DNA of 64,000 nt from Larkinella knui (GCF_003858645.1 NZ_RQJP01000005.1:62001-126000); one strand, 5' to 3'. Positions 34,766 to 44,484 are shown, counted from the stretch's first letter. The notes: generated by a model not told the origin, from the sequence alone. A program made the numbers and translations.

Positions 34766-34935
34766 ATGGATTCGAGGGTTCAATGGCTAAAAATGGTTTG
34801 AATGGGTAAAGAATGGTAGTATGGTTAGGATGGTTAAGAATTTAGCCATTTCAATTGTCGCGCTATTCAACCCTTTTTAACCATTCAAACCATTTTAACC
34901 ATCCCGCCATTCAACCATTTTTAACCATAAAAAAT
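34766..34935. repeat. AACCATT-rich imperfect inverted repeat
   Basis: The left part (TTCAATGGCTAAAAATGG, GAATGGGTAAAGAATGG, ATGGTTAGGATGGTTAAG) and the right part (AACCATTCAAACCATT, AACCATCCCGCCATTCAACC) are near complements and may fold into a long stem in RNA. The same words occur at 24112-24230. No coding function. Confidence 0.6.
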
Positions 34936-34945
34936 AGTTACCATT

Positions 34946-35035
34946 ATGCCTTGCGGAAAGAAGAGAAAACGTCACAAAATTGCTACCCACAAGCGGAAGA
35001 AGCGTCTGAGAAAGAATCGCCATAAGAAAAAATAA
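34946..35035 (+). CDS. AURKAIP1/COX24-type mini-protein, 29 aa
   Basis: ATG at 34946 encodes only 29 residues, MPCGKKRKRHKIATHKRK through RNRHKKK, over half of them Arg, Lys or His. This is the motif of the COX24/AURKAIP1 (mS38) family: KKRKRHK..HKRKKRLRKNR. Such mini-proteins are found in this place before the RNase G gene in many Bacteroidota. Mitochondrial mS38 and mycobacterial bS22 are small-subunit ribosomal proteins, so this is probably a ribosome-associated peptide, by analogy. It is too short for usual gene finders. Confidence 0.8.
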   Translation: MPCGKKRKRHKIATHKRKKRLRKNRHKKK

Positions 35036-35069
35036 GGTAAGCCGCCTGTGGGCGGAGTGTTACCATACG

Positions 35070-35150
35070 GGCCGGACAATCGGGGAACTTATTCGCTTGT
35101 GCAACGGGGAAATACCCTGGATGCCAACGAACCGATTGCCCGGCCTTTTT
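35070..35150 (+). terminator. Long-loop hairpin with T-tail before RNase G gene
   Basis: GGCCGGACAATCGG (35070-35083) pairs with CCGATTGCCCGGCC (35132-35145), one mismatch, followed by TTTTTATTTATTTT. The 48-nt loop is long for a simple terminator. It lies between the mini-protein and the RNase G start (35187), so it could be an attenuator or cleavage target in the RNase G leader as well as a terminator. Confidence 0.6.
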
Positions 35151-35186
35151 ATTTATTTTCGGGCCACTTAACCGCATATTCATCTT

Positions 35187-36749
35187 GTGAGTAACGAATT
35201 AGTCATTAGTTCGACTCAGAAAGGTGATCGGATAGCACTTTTGCAAGACAAAAGACTGCTGGAATATCACGTTGAAGAGTCGGACAGCAGCTTTACCGTC
35301 GGCGATATTTACTTAGGAACTGTTAAAAAATTAGTGACGGGCCTCAATGCGGCATTTGTCGACATTGGCTACGAAAAAGATGCATTTCTGCATTATTTGG
35401 ACTTAGGCTCCAACATTAACTCGCTTAACAAATTCACAAAAGACGTTATCGCCAAACGGACCAATACCGGCCGGCTGAATAATTTCAAGCTGGAACCCGA
35501 GATCGACAAACTTGGGAAAATTGATAAGGTATTGAGTAAGAACGCACCCATTCTGGTGCAGGTTGTCAAAGAACCCATCTCGACCAAAGGTCCGCGCTTA
35601 TCCTGCGATATCTCCATTGCAGGGCGGTATCTGGTATTGGTGCCCTTTGCCAATACGGTCAATATGTCCAAAAAAATTACGGATAAAGCCGAACGGACGC
35701 GCCTGATGCGCCTGATGTCGTCGATAAAACCGCAGAATTTTGGGGTTATCGTCCGGACGGTGGCACAGGGTAAAGACGTTGAAGAACTGGATCGTGACCT
35801 GACTAATTCCCTCGAAAAATGGGAAAAAGGGATTGCACTCCTGCGCGACGCCAAACCCCGCGACCGGATTATTGGCGAGATGAACCGGGCTTCATCCATC
35901 CTCCGCGACATGCTGAACGAATCGTTCGACAGCATTACCGTCGATACACGGGAGATGTATGATGAAATTAAAACGTACATTCACACCATTGCCCCCGAAA
36001 AAGAGAAAATCGTCAAGTTCTATACGAACAACAAGATGAAGGTTTTCGAACAGTTCGGGCTGGAAAAACAGATCAAATCGCTGTTTGGACGGTCGGTAAG
36101 TCTGCCAGCGGGCGGTTATCTGATCATCGAGCACACGGAAGCGCTCCACGTCATTGACGTGAACAGTGGTAATAAATCGAATTCCGAAGAAGACCAGGAG
36201 GCTACGGCTGTTAGCGTTAACAAAGAAGCCGCAAAAGAAATTGCCCGCCAGCTTCGGCTGCGCGATATGGGTGGAATCATCGTCATCGATTTTATCGATA
36301 TGAAGAAACCCGACAATAAGAAGATGATTTTCGACGTGATGCGGGAGGAAATGAAAACCGACCGCTCAAAATTCACCATTTTGCCGTTGACGAAGTTCGG
36401 TCTGATGCAAATTACGCGGCAACGGGTGCGGCCGGAAATCAATATTGTTACCAAAGAAGTTTGCCCAACCTGTGGCGGCACCGGTACGATTCAGGCCAGT
36501 ATCCTGATTACGGACGCCATCGAGCAGAATTTAGAATATATTCTAACCCGCCAAAACGAGCCGGGCGTGCAGATCATGATGCACCCATACCTCTACGCCT
36601 ATTATACCGCGGGCTGGTGGTCGAAGCAAATGCAATGGTTCATGAAGTATAAAACCTGGGTGAAGTTGATCAAAGACAGTTCGTTCGGAATCAACGAATT
36701 CAAGTTTTATAACAAGCAGGGTGAGGAAATTGAGGTGACAACCGCCTGA
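35187..36749 (+). CDS. rng: Ribonuclease G/E family endoribonuclease
   Basis: A 520-residue protein starting with GTG at 35187. It contains the S1-like RNA-binding start (VGDIYLGTVKKLVTGLNAAFVDIGYEKDAFLH), a long insertion typical of Bacteroidota, the catalytic core with metal-binding aspartates in ALHVIDVNSGN and GGIIVIDFIDM, and the zinc-link CPTCGG. It cleaves single-stranded RNA in rRNA maturation and mRNA decay. It lacks the C-terminal degradosome scaffold of RNase E. A strong hairpin follows at 36774. Confidence 0.93.
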   Translation: MSNELVISSTQKGDRIALLQDKRLLEYHVEESDSSFTVGDIYLGTVKKLVTGLNAAFVDIGYEKDAFLHYLDLGSNINSLNKFTKDVIAKRTNTGRLNNFKLEPEIDKLGKIDKVLSKNAPILVQVVKEPISTKGPRLSCDISIAGRYLVLVPFANTVNMSKKITDKAERTRLMRLMSSIKPQNFGVIVRTVAQGKDVEELDRDLTNSLEKWEKGIALLRDAKPRDRIIGEMNRASSILRDMLNESFDSITVDTREMYDEIKTYIHTIAPEKEKIVKFYTNNKMKVFEQFGLEKQIKSLFGRSVSLPAGGYLIIEHTEALHVIDVNSGNKSNSEEDQEATAVSVNKEAAKEIARQLRLRDMGGIIVIDFIDMKKPDNKKMIFDVMREEMKTDRSKFTILPLTKFGLMQITRQRVRPEINIVTKEVCPTCGGTGTIQASILITDAIEQNLEYILTRQNEPGVQIMMHPYLYAYYTAGWWSKQMQWFMKYKTWVKLIKDSSFGINEFKFYNKQGEEIEVTTA

Positions 36750-36773
36750 TGTCGTTTTCGAGCCTTCTTATAG

Positions 36774-36807
36774 TGCCAAAAGCCACCTTTTCGGGTGGCT
36801 TTTGGCA
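36774..36807 (+). terminator. Terminator after rng
   Basis: TGCCAAAAGCCACC (36774-36787) and GGTGGCTTTTGGCA (36794-36807) form a perfect 14-bp stem with a 6-nt loop. It lies 24 bp after the rng stop and between convergent genes, so may serve both. Confidence 0.75.
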
Positions 36808-36855
36808 TTCATAGCGGTAACGGGGCGAACCGGTAATAGCAAAAAGCCGTTTTCG

Positions 36856-37917
36856 TTACTTCAAAATCGGTTCGAGTGCGGCCCGGTTTTCGTCGAGCCA
36901 CTTCGTAATATCGGTGACAATTTCTTTCATTCCCAGCTCCGGTTTCCAGCCGGTCAGTTTGGTCACCTTCGTGTTGTCGGTGATGTAAAGCCGGATGTCG
37001 GCCGCCCGGTTTTCGGCAACACTACTGATGGGAATGGTTTTGCCGGTTACTTCCTGACAGATTTTTGTCAGTTCCTGCAACGATGCGCTGCTTTCATTGC
37101 CACCACCCGCATTCAGGATTTGGCCGTTGACCTGGTCGATGTTGTGGAGTTCCCAATCGATCAGGCGGTAAAGGTCGGCGATGTGGAGCATGTCGCGGGT
37201 TTGTTTGCCCGTACCGCCGTAGCCAATGTAAGCGAGTTGCTGCTCAAAATAATGCTTGGCAATCCAGAGAACCATCACGCCCTGATCGACTTTTCCCATC
37301 TGCCACGGCCCGGTAATGACTCCGCAGCGGTTGATGACGGTTTTCAGACCGAAAAATTCCTGATACTCCTGAATAATGAGTTCCGACGCCAGCTTGGTGG
37401 TGCCGTAGAGGGAACGAGCGCCGTCGAGCGGGAAATTCTCGGCAATACCTTTGGACGAAACGCCCGGAACCGGTTGCTCGTCGGAAAGAACAAAGCGGGT
37501 TTCGTGCTCATCGAAGTTCAGGGTTTCGATGGTTTTGATGGGATAAACCCGGCTCGTGGAAAGGAATATAACGTTGGCTTTGGATTTTAGTGCAAAATTG
37601 AGGCAGTTGACCGTACCAAACAGGTTGGTATTGATCAGATAATCGGGCGTTCCGGTCAGACCGGCCAGCACCGATGGCTCGGCAGAGGCTTCGATGAGCG
37701 TGTCGACGGGCGGAATGGGATCGAAGTCTTCCTTGTTCCGGATGTCGCCGTGCACAAACTGAATACCGGCTTTGGTCAGGCGGGCTACATTCAGTTCGGA
37801 ACCTTTCCGTTTGAGGTTGTCGAGAACAAAAATTTCGTACTGTGGATAGTCGGTTTTGAGAGACAAAGCCAGTGAGGAACCAACAAAACCAGCTCCGCCG
37901 GTGATCAGTATTTTCAT
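36856..37917 (-). CDS. NAD-dependent sugar-nucleotide epimerase (CDP-paratose 2-epimerase-like)
   Basis: A 353-residue extended short-chain dehydrogenase. The Rossmann motif ILITGGAGFVGSSLA, the FVLDNLKRKGSELN segment, GDIRNKEDF, the LSTSRVY serine and the catalytic Y-x3-K in SLYGTTKLASEL are visible. The RKGSELN and GDIRNK words recall CDP-tyvelose/paratose 2-epimerases more than UDP-galactose 4-epimerases. It would make sugar precursors for surface polysaccharide. The glycosyltransferases that might use it lie 8-12 kb downstream. Exact substrate uncertain. Confidence 0.82.
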   Translation of the reverse strand: MKILITGGAGFVGSSLALSLKTDYPQYEIFVLDNLKRKGSELNVARLTKAGIQFVHGDIRNKEDFDPIPPVDTLIEASAEPSVLAGLTGTPDYLINTNLFGTVNCLNFALKSKANVIFLSTSRVYPIKTIETLNFDEHETRFVLSDEQPVPGVSSKGIAENFPLDGARSLYGTTKLASELIIQEYQEFFGLKTVINRCGVITGPWQMGKVDQGVMVLWIAKHYFEQQLAYIGYGGTGKQTRDMLHIADLYRLIDWELHNIDQVNGQILNAGGGNESSASLQELTKICQEVTGKTIPISSVAENRAADIRLYITDNTKVTKLTGWKPELGMKEIVTDITKWLDENRAALEPILK

Positions 37918-37987
37918 TTAAGTAAAGAAGTTAACCTGTTATTTACCAGCAGGTTGTGTGGCTATAACGTAAGGGAACAGATGAAAA

Positions 37988-39931
37988 CTAGGTATCGATT
38001 CGTTTGAGTTTGATGTTTTCGACCGGGCGGATAACCAGCGGCACTTTTTCGATTTTCACGGCACTGCTGTCAAGTCCGAACCAGCGATCTTCCGGCGTTG
38101 TAAACCCTTTGACAAAAAAGTAAACATCCATCACAATGCGTTCCCGCAGCGGAAGATCGTTTTCGAAAGAAAGGAATTTTTCAAGTACCACAAACCGGAA
38201 ATCGCCAATTACATTCTGGCGGCTGAGTGATTCGTAGCGGCTCGTAATATCCACTTCTTTATTCTTTACCATATCCTCGATAACCCGCCGGAAAAAGAGG
38301 TTGATCCGTTGCTCAATTCGAAAACCCAGCCGGAAAGTAACCTTGTAGACATCATCGGGCGCAATGGTATTCACTTTGTATTCCATCGTATACGGATCAT
38401 CGGTCGTGTCGACGTGGATGAACCAGTAAATATCCGCCCGTTTAGGCCGTTTCTGAAAGATGGAATAGATGACTTTCGATTCAATTTCGGCCGCCCGGGC
38501 CGCGTTGCTCATAAAAACCAGGTGCGTTGCATATTTCGGAATACTAATATCGCGGCTGAGTTCTTTAAACGGCTGAATGTATTGGTCAATTTTGACGTAC
38601 TCCGTCAACCGCAGCTTGATTTTGTTGGCATTCAACCAGATGATCATGATACCCGCCATGACCCCGGCAATGAGCACCGATACCCAACCGCCGTGGGTGA
38701 ACTTCGCCAGATTAGCAATCAGAAAACTCGTCTCGACGACCAGGTAAAAAATGAGAAACAGCAGTACAAACCACGCGTTATATTTATGGGAGTACATGTA
38801 GTAGCTAAACAGAATGGTACTCATCAGCATGGTGAGTGTGATGGCCAGGCCATAAGCCGCTTCCATGCGTGATGACTCCTGAAAGTAGAGAACCACCCCG
38901 ACACAACCCGCGAAAAGGAGCCAGTTGATACTGGGGACATACAATTGACCCTTTTTATTGGTCGGATACCGAAGGCGAACTTTCGGCCAGAAATTGAGCC
39001 GGATGGCTTCGCTGATGAGCGTAAAGGCACCAGTGATCATGGCCTGACTTGCAATAACCGTGGCCATAGTGGCAATCACGATACCGGCAAAGAGAAACCA
39101 TTCGGGCATTAATCCATAAAAAGGATTGCGGTCACCGAGGGGCTGACCTGCCAGACTTTCTACAAAAGCGCCCTGACCAAAATAATTGAGCAACAGACAG
39201 GCTTTCACGAAGGCCCAGCTAACCCGGATATTCCCCCGACCGGTATGGCCCATATCGGCATACAGAGCCTCCGCGCCGGTTGTCGACAGAAAAACCGCTC
39301 CCAACAGCCAGAACGCACCGGGGTAGTCATTTAGAAAATGATAAACATACAGCGGATTAACGGCCTGTAGAATCGATACGTCACTGGCAATCTGCAACAC
39401 ACCCAGCGTTCCGAGCATGGTAAACCACAACAGCATGATGGGGCCAAAGGCGGTGCCTACGACACTGGTTCCGAACGTCTGGATTAGAAACAGGAAGGCC
39501 AGAATACCGAGCACAATCGGTACGGTAGGAATGTCGGGATAGAGAATACGAAGTCCTTCGATGGCCGATGAAACCGAGATCGGCGGAGTAATAATGCTGT
39601 CGGCTAACAAGGCGCTACCGCCAATGATGGCCGGAATCGTCAGCCAGCGGGCGTGTCGCCGAACCAGGGCATAAAGTGCAAACGTGCCCCCTTCACCCCG
39701 GTTATCCGCCCGCAGTACCAGAATGACATACTTGATGGTGGTTTGTAAGGTGATGGTCCAGAAAATGCAGGAAAGTGCTCCCCTGACAATGTTTTCCTGG
39801 ATGGGCTGATCGGTGCCGACAACAGCGCGAAGTACGTATAGGGGCGAGGTGCCAATATCGCCGTAGATGATACCCAGTGCCACCAGCAGACCTGCTGCCG
39901 ATACTTTATCCAGGTGCCTTTTATCTTCCAT
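37988..39931 (-). CDS. kup: Kup-family potassium transporter
   Basis: A 647-residue protein with twelve hydrophobic segments and a soluble C-terminal part of about 190 residues. The N-terminal signature AALGIIYGDIGTSPLYV-type motif appears as VALGIIYGDIGTSPLYVL, with RGEGGTFALYAL and DSIITPPISVSSAIEG further on. Kup takes up K+ with H+. ATG 39931 (MEDKRHLDK) is chosen over 40045, which adds a hydrophobic, non-homologous preface. No partner gene. Confidence 0.92.
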   Translation of the reverse strand: MEDKRHLDKVSAAGLLVALGIIYGDIGTSPLYVLRAVVGTDQPIQENIVRGALSCIFWTITLQTTIKYVILVLRADNRGEGGTFALYALVRRHARWLTIPAIIGGSALLADSIITPPISVSSAIEGLRILYPDIPTVPIVLGILAFLFLIQTFGTSVVGTAFGPIMLLWFTMLGTLGVLQIASDVSILQAVNPLYVYHFLNDYPGAFWLLGAVFLSTTGAEALYADMGHTGRGNIRVSWAFVKACLLLNYFGQGAFVESLAGQPLGDRNPFYGLMPEWFLFAGIVIATMATVIASQAMITGAFTLISEAIRLNFWPKVRLRYPTNKKGQLYVPSINWLLFAGCVGVVLYFQESSRMEAAYGLAITLTMLMSTILFSYYMYSHKYNAWFVLLFLIFYLVVETSFLIANLAKFTHGGWVSVLIAGVMAGIMIIWLNANKIKLRLTEYVKIDQYIQPFKELSRDISIPKYATHLVFMSNAARAAEIESKVIYSIFQKRPKRADIYWFIHVDTTDDPYTMEYKVNTIAPDDVYKVTFRLGFRIEQRINLFFRRVIEDMVKNKEVDITSRYESLSRQNVIGDFRFVVLEKFLSFENDLPLRERIVMDVYFFVKGFTTPEDRWFGLDSSAVKIEKVPLVIRPVENIKLKRIDT

Positions 39932-40104
39932 AGAGAATAAACGCCGAACTAAAATAAGTTCGGCTGGTGAAATCCGGGTAAAGATAATGCTAAAAAAAGG
40001 AGAAAGGAGAAGGCAAGGCTGGAAAAAGGATTGACTCCCTTTCACTCCGGCTGTAAGACCGCTTTCTTTCCTCTTTTGTTTATTTTAAATCCCGGTTTTC
40101 TCCA

Positions 40105-41445
40105 TTAAATCGTTCCCGCCAGCAAAACTACGTTCAGAATAATAATCAATCCGGCAACGCCCCAACTTAAAATAGTCATCCAGCGGGGATTGACGAAGGC
40201 TCCCATTTTCAATTTGTCACTCGTGAACATCACCAGCGGCACCACGGCAAAACTCAGTTGGACCGACAGAACTACCTGACTGAAAACCAGCAACTCCGAG
40301 GTGCCATGCTCGCCGTACAGAATGGTGACGATCAAAGCCGGTACAATGGCAATCAGCCGGGTGATGAGTCGGCGCAGCCACGGTTTCAGCCGGATGTTTA
40401 GAAAACCTTCCATGACGATCTGACCCGCCAGCGTTCCGGTTAGCGTCGAATTCTGGCCCGACGCCAGCAGCGCTACCGCAAATATGACACTGGCCAGCGT
40501 GGCACCCAGCAGGGGGTCGAGCAGGCGGTGGGCATCGGTGATGTCAGCGACCTGATGATTGCCGGAAGAATGAAAGGCTGCGGCTGATAGAATCAGAATG
40601 GCCGCATTGATAAAAAAAGCCAGAAACAAAGACAACGTGGAATCAATGGTGGCAAACTTGATGGCATTTCGGCGACCGCTGTCGGTTTGGGCAAAATTAC
40701 GGGTTTGAACAATGCTGGAATGCAGATACAGGTTGTGGGGCATAACGGTTGCGCCCAGAATCCCGATGGCGATGTAGAGCATATCGGGATTGGTAATCAC
40801 TTCTTTTTGCGGAACAAGGCCACCCAAAACAGCGGCAATTTCGGGTCTGGAAAGGATAATTTCGTAGACAAAGCAGAGCAGAATGAGAAAAATCAGTGCG
40901 CCAACGATGCTTTCGAGCCAGCGAAAACCTTTGTTTTGCAGATACAGCAGCAGCAACACATCCAGTGCGGTAATGCAGACGCCAACCGAGAGCGGGATGC
41001 CAAACAGCAGATTCAGGGCCAGTGCCGACCCGATTACTTCCGCCAGATCGCAGGCGGCAATGGCAATTTCACACAAAAACCAGAGCGCAATCGAAACCGG
41101 ACGGCTGAAGTGATCACGGCAGGCCTGAGCCAGATCGCGGCCCGTTGCAATCCCCAATTTGAGCGAAAGGTGTTGCAGGAGCATCGCAAACAGGTTGGAA
41201 ATCAATATGACGGATAGCAAAGTATAGCCAAAACGTGATCCCCCGGCGATGTCGGTGGCCCAGTTGCCGGGATCCATGTAGCCAACGGCCACCATCAAGC
41301 CCGGACCGGCAAAAGCCAGCAGCCGCTTGAAGAAAGGACCGGTTTCCGAAACGGGAATACTGGCGTGAACTTCAGGTAATGATTTCGCTACATTTTCGGA
41401 CTTCCATCCCTGTGCCATTGTAGAAGTAGGTTCTTGCGTTATCAT
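40105..41445 (-). CDS. mntH: Nramp-family manganese/divalent metal transporter
   Basis: A 446-residue protein with eleven or so hydrophobic segments. The Nramp metal-site motifs are present: [15 protein letters not shown] in segment 1 and [10 protein letters not shown] in segment 6. It imports Mn2+ (possibly Fe2+) with protons. It diverges from an MntR-type regulator and the 208-bp gap has a 16-bp palindrome, so repression by metal-loaded MntR is expected. The inner ATG ten codons downstream (MAQGWKSEN) is an alternative start. Confidence 0.93.
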   Translation of the reverse strand: MITQEPTSTMAQGWKSENVAKSLPEVHASIPVSETGPFFKRLLAFAGPGLMVAVGYMDPGNWATDIAGGSRFGYTLLSVILISNLFAMLLQHLSLKLGIATGRDLAQACRDHFSRPVSIALWFLCEIAIAACDLAEVIGSALALNLLFGIPLSVGVCITALDVLLLLYLQNKGFRWLESIVGALIFLILLCFVYEIILSRPEIAAVLGGLVPQKEVITNPDMLYIAIGILGATVMPHNLYLHSSIVQTRNFAQTDSGRRNAIKFATIDSTLSLFLAFFINAAILILSAAAFHSSGNHQVADITDAHRLLDPLLGATLASVIFAVALLASGQNSTLTGTLAGQIVMEGFLNIRLKPWLRRLITRLIAIVPALIVTILYGEHGTSELLVFSQVVLSVQLSFAVVPLVMFTSDKLKMGAFVNPRWMTILSWGVAGLIIILNVVLLAGTI

Positions 41446-41487
41446 AGCGTTAGACAGCTACAATTTTATTCTTTCGTATTAACTCAA

Positions 41488-41495
41488 CAAATATA
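41488..41495 (-). promoter_or_regulatory. Putative mntH promoter -7 box
   Basis: On the minus strand this reads TATATTTG (TAnnTTTG). The MntR palindrome at 41517-41532 falls about 22 nt upstream, over the expected -33 region, so a bound repressor would block it. Confidence 0.5.
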
Positions 41496-41516
41496 TCAAA
41501 TGTTTCTAAATAAAAA

Positions 41517-41532
41517 TTTAGACTAGTCTAAA
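41517..41532. promoter_or_regulatory. Probable MntR operator
   Basis: TTTAGACTAGTCTAAA is a perfect 16-bp palindrome in the mntH-mntR gap, of the size and AT-flanked form bound by DtxR/MntR dimers. It sits between the two opposed promoter boxes. Confidence 0.72.
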
Positions 41533-41557
41533 AATTTTTTGAACGGTAATAAAAATC

Positions 41558-41565
41558 TAAATTTG
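41558..41565 (+). promoter_or_regulatory. Putative mntR promoter -7 box
   Basis: TAAATTTG fits TAnnTTTG; TTTG at 41538-41541 lies 16 nt upstream as a possible -33 element. The operator ends just before it. Confidence 0.5.
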
Positions 41566-41653
41566 CGGGTAGAAAAAAACAGGGGTCTGTACCCACTGAC
41601 ATTCTGCGTCTTAGTAGAAAGAGATTGGAGGGATTGAATTCCGTCCTGCGTCT

Positions 41654-42307
41654 ATGCATTCATTCACGGAAGAAAATTATCTAAAAACGATTTATTACCT
41701 GGCTGCCCGTCAGGAAGGGGAGGTTACGACCAATTCACTAGCCGAAATGACGGCCACAAAGGCGGCTTCGGTGTCGGACATGCTGCGGAAGCTGGCGGAA
41801 AAACAACTGATTCATTATAAAAAATACCAGGGCGTACGGCTCACGGAAGAAGGCGAACGGCTGGCCTTAAAAGTAATTCGGCGGCATCGGATCTGGGAAG
41901 TGTTTCTGGCCGAGAAGCTGGGCTTCGGCTGGGATGAAGTGCATGAGATGGCCGAAGAACTGGAACACATTCGTTCGGAAGAGCTGGTTAGGAAACTGGA
42001 CGCCTTTCTGGGCTATCCGCAGTTTGATCCCCACGGCGATCCGATTCCTACGCCGGCGGGGCAGATGCCAACCGTCGAATACACCAAATTGTCGGAGGTG
42101 ACGGTGGGTGCCGAAGTGCAGGTGATGGGCGTACTGGAACATTCGCCGGAATTTTTGCAACACCTCGATAAAACCGGGTTGAACCTCGGTTGCCGGGTGC
42201 TCGTTCAGGATGTCAACGCATTTGATAAATCCGTTTCTGTACAGATTAACCACCAAAAAACGTTGTTTGTCAGTAATGAAGTGGCCCGGAATTTATTGGT
42301 CAACTAG
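41654..42307 (+). CDS. mntR: DtxR/MntR-family metal-dependent regulator
   Basis: A 217-residue regulator: N-terminal winged helix (SFTEENYLKTIYYLAARQEG; TATKAASVSDMLRKLAEKQLI), a metal-binding dimerisation domain (HRIWEVFLAEKLGFGWDEVHEMAEELEH with the expected His/Glu ligands), and a C-terminal FeoA/SH3-like domain (about 145-217). In the DtxR family metal binding promotes DNA binding. Placement next to mntH, with a palindrome between, argues for manganese control. Confidence 0.9.
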   Translation: MHSFTEENYLKTIYYLAARQEGEVTTNSLAEMTATKAASVSDMLRKLAEKQLIHYKKYQGVRLTEEGERLALKVIRRHRIWEVFLAEKLGFGWDEVHEMAEELEHIRSEELVRKLDAFLGYPQFDPHGDPIPTPAGQMPTVEYTKLSEVTVGAEVQVMGVLEHSPEFLQHLDKTGLNLGCRVLVQDVNAFDKSVSVQINHQKTLFVSNEVARNLLVN

Positions 42308-42338
42308 ACGTTGGTCTGGCTGGCTCTAACTACAATTC

Positions 42339-43415
42339 ATGAAACTCCTCGATTGGTATATTCTAAAGCGGTTTTTGTTGACATACCTCTTTGTCGTGAT
42401 GGTCATCGTGCTGATCGTGTGCGTGGTCGACTACACCGAAAAAGTAGACGATTTTTATAAGCACAAGGCGCCCGGCGACAAAATCCTGTTTGATTATTAC
42501 CTCAACTTCATTCCGTACTGGGCCAACTACATCAGCCCGCTTATGGTTTTCATTGCCACCGTTTTCATGACCTCCCGGCTGGCGGCCAAATCAGAAATCA
42601 TTGCCATGTTGAGCAGCGGAATGAGTTTTGTCCGGTTGCTGGTGCCCTACGGAATGGGTGCGCTCATTCTGAGCGTCGCTACCTATTTTCTGGTGGGTTG
42701 GGTGGTTCCCAAAGCCAACCAGACCCGGATTGCCTTTGAATTAAAATACACCAAAGATCCGTACACGTACTCGGGCCGCAATATTCACATCAAGGTGGCA
42801 CCCAATGTGTATGCCTATCTGGAAAGCTATAATAATCAGAGCAATACGGGCTATAAGTTCACTCTTGAAAAGGTAAAGGGCAATCAGCTGCTGCAAAAAA
42901 TGGCGGGCGACCGCATCGAATGGAGCCCCGAAAAGAAGAAATGGACAGTGTATGACTACAACGTGCGGACCATCAACGGCTTGCAGGAGGTGCTCACGCA
43001 CGGAACCAAAGTAGACACCTTGCTGAACCTGTATCCGTCGGACTTTGACAGCGATTTTAGCCTCTACGAAACGTTTACATTTCCCGAACTCGATAACTAC
43101 ATCAGTCTGCTGAGTAGCCGCGGAGCCGACGGGGTTGAAACCTACCTGCTGGAAAAATACTCCCGGCAAACCCGCCCTTTTGCCATCATTATTCTGGCGG
43201 CCATCGGGGTGATCATGTCGGCCCGGAAAAGTCGCCGGGGTGTGGGCTGGCAGGTGGCGCTGGGGTTCGTTCTGGCATTCGTTTACCTGCTTTTTTTCAT
43301 GCTGGCAAAAGGAATTGCCGAATCGGGCAATCTGAATCCGATCGTGGCGGTCTGGTTGCCAAATATCATTTTTACGGCCATTGGCGTGATTCTATACCAC
43401 ACGATTCCGAGGTAA
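42339..43415 (+). CDS. LptF/LptG-type permease of lipopolysaccharide export
   Basis: A 358-residue YjgP/YjgQ family protein with six hydrophobic segments, three before and three after a periplasmic beta-jellyroll domain (about 130-275). Characteristic words: LLDWYILKRFLLTYLFV, ISPLMVFIATVFMTSRLAAKSEIIAMLSSGMSF and the final block beginning RPFAIIILAAIGVIMSARKSRRG. With LptB it extracts lipopolysaccharide from the inner membrane. Only one such gene is here; its partner lies elsewhere. It starts 31 bp after mntR and may be read through from it. Confidence 0.9.
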   Translation: MKLLDWYILKRFLLTYLFVVMVIVLIVCVVDYTEKVDDFYKHKAPGDKILFDYYLNFIPYWANYISPLMVFIATVFMTSRLAAKSEIIAMLSSGMSFVRLLVPYGMGALILSVATYFLVGWVVPKANQTRIAFELKYTKDPYTYSGRNIHIKVAPNVYAYLESYNNQSNTGYKFTLEKVKGNQLLQKMAGDRIEWSPEKKKWTVYDYNVRTINGLQEVLTHGTKVDTLLNLYPSDFDSDFSLYETFTFPELDNYISLLSSRGADGVETYLLEKYSRQTRPFAIIILAAIGVIMSARKSRRGVGWQVALGFVLAFVYLLFFMLAKGIAESGNLNPIVAVWLPNIIFTAIGVILYHTIPR

Positions 43416-43532
43416 TCCATTGACTTACAGGCACTTGCGTGCGTGTTTTTCTGATTTTTGCCAGCGTGTAAAATTCTGGATAAGTTAAAAACGCGGACTA
43501 AGGCGGCATCGGCCGTTCCACCGTGGATATGT

Positions 43533-44453
43533 ATGAACCGCCCGACCACTACCGATTATCTGCATTTGCACTTTCTAGTCCTGATCTGGGGCTTTACGGC
43601 CATTCTGGGCGTCCTGATTTCCGTATCGCCCGTCATGCTGGTGGTTTACCGTACCCTGCTGGCGGCTCTGGGATTGGGAATTTTGCTGTATGCCCGGAAG
43701 AAAATGGTGCCGGTTTCGCCCGCCGACCGCCTGAAACTGCTGACAACGGGGCTGGTAATTGCGCTGCACTGGGCACTTTTTTTCGAAGCCGCCCGGATGG
43801 CCAACGTCTCCGTTTGTCTGGCCGGAATGGCTACCGGATCGTTGTGGACCAGTCTGCTGGAACCTCTTTTTTTTCGGAGACGATTGCGGGCCGTCGAGGT
43901 CATCCTCGGTCTGGTGGTCATGGCGGGTTTGTACCTCATCTTCCGTTTTGAAATTGACCGGGCTGCGGGCTTGTTGATGGCGGTTTTCTCGGCCATGCTG
44001 GCGTCCATATTTACCATCATCAACAGCCAGTTTACGCGACGGTATCCAGCCCTGACGATTACCTTTTACGAAATGTCGGGTGCTTTTGGTGGTTCACTGC
44101 TATTTCTGGGGTTATATTTGGCATTGGGTTTGGAAAAACCGTCAACCTTGTGGCCGGAGCCTATGGATTGGCTCTGGATTTCGATTCTGGCATTTGTCTG
44201 TACGGTTTATGCCTATTCGGCTTCCGTGTGGTTGATGCGGAAGTTTTCGGCATTTGCCGTGAATCTGACCGTAAACCTGGAACCGGTATACGGAATTACG
44301 CTGGCCTGGTTGTTTTTTGGCGACCGCGAACGCATGACGACCGGTTTTTATATGGGAACACTCATTATTTTGATCGCCGTGCTGATTTATCCGGCCTTGA
44401 ATCGGCAGAAAGCACCAGCCACGCCGATTGAGCTGGGAAACGGAGCTAGCTAA
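43533..44453 (+). CDS. EamA/DMT-family transporter
   Basis: A 306-residue polytopic protein with ten hydrophobic segments in two EamA repeats (FLVLIWGFTAILGVLIS..; AAGLLMAVFSAMLASIFTIINSQF..). ATG 43533 (MNRPTTTDYLHLHF) is preferred; upstream ATGs add a charged preface. Members export or import amino acids, nucleotides and other small molecules; substrate unknown. The stop is 31 bp before the first gene of the glycan-related locus. Confidence 0.85.
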   Translation: MNRPTTTDYLHLHFLVLIWGFTAILGVLISVSPVMLVVYRTLLAALGLGILLYARKKMVPVSPADRLKLLTTGLVIALHWALFFEAARMANVSVCLAGMATGSLWTSLLEPLFFRRRLRAVEVILGLVVMAGLYLIFRFEIDRAAGLLMAVFSAMLASIFTIINSQFTRRYPALTITFYEMSGAFGGSLLFLGLYLALGLEKPSTLWPEPMDWLWISILAFVCTVYAYSASVWLMRKFSAFAVNLTVNLEPVYGITLAWLFFGDRERMTTGFYMGTLIILIAVLIYPALNRQKAPATPIELGNGAS

Positions 44454-44484
44454 ACTGCTGATCGTTAAGATAACTATTGATCGA

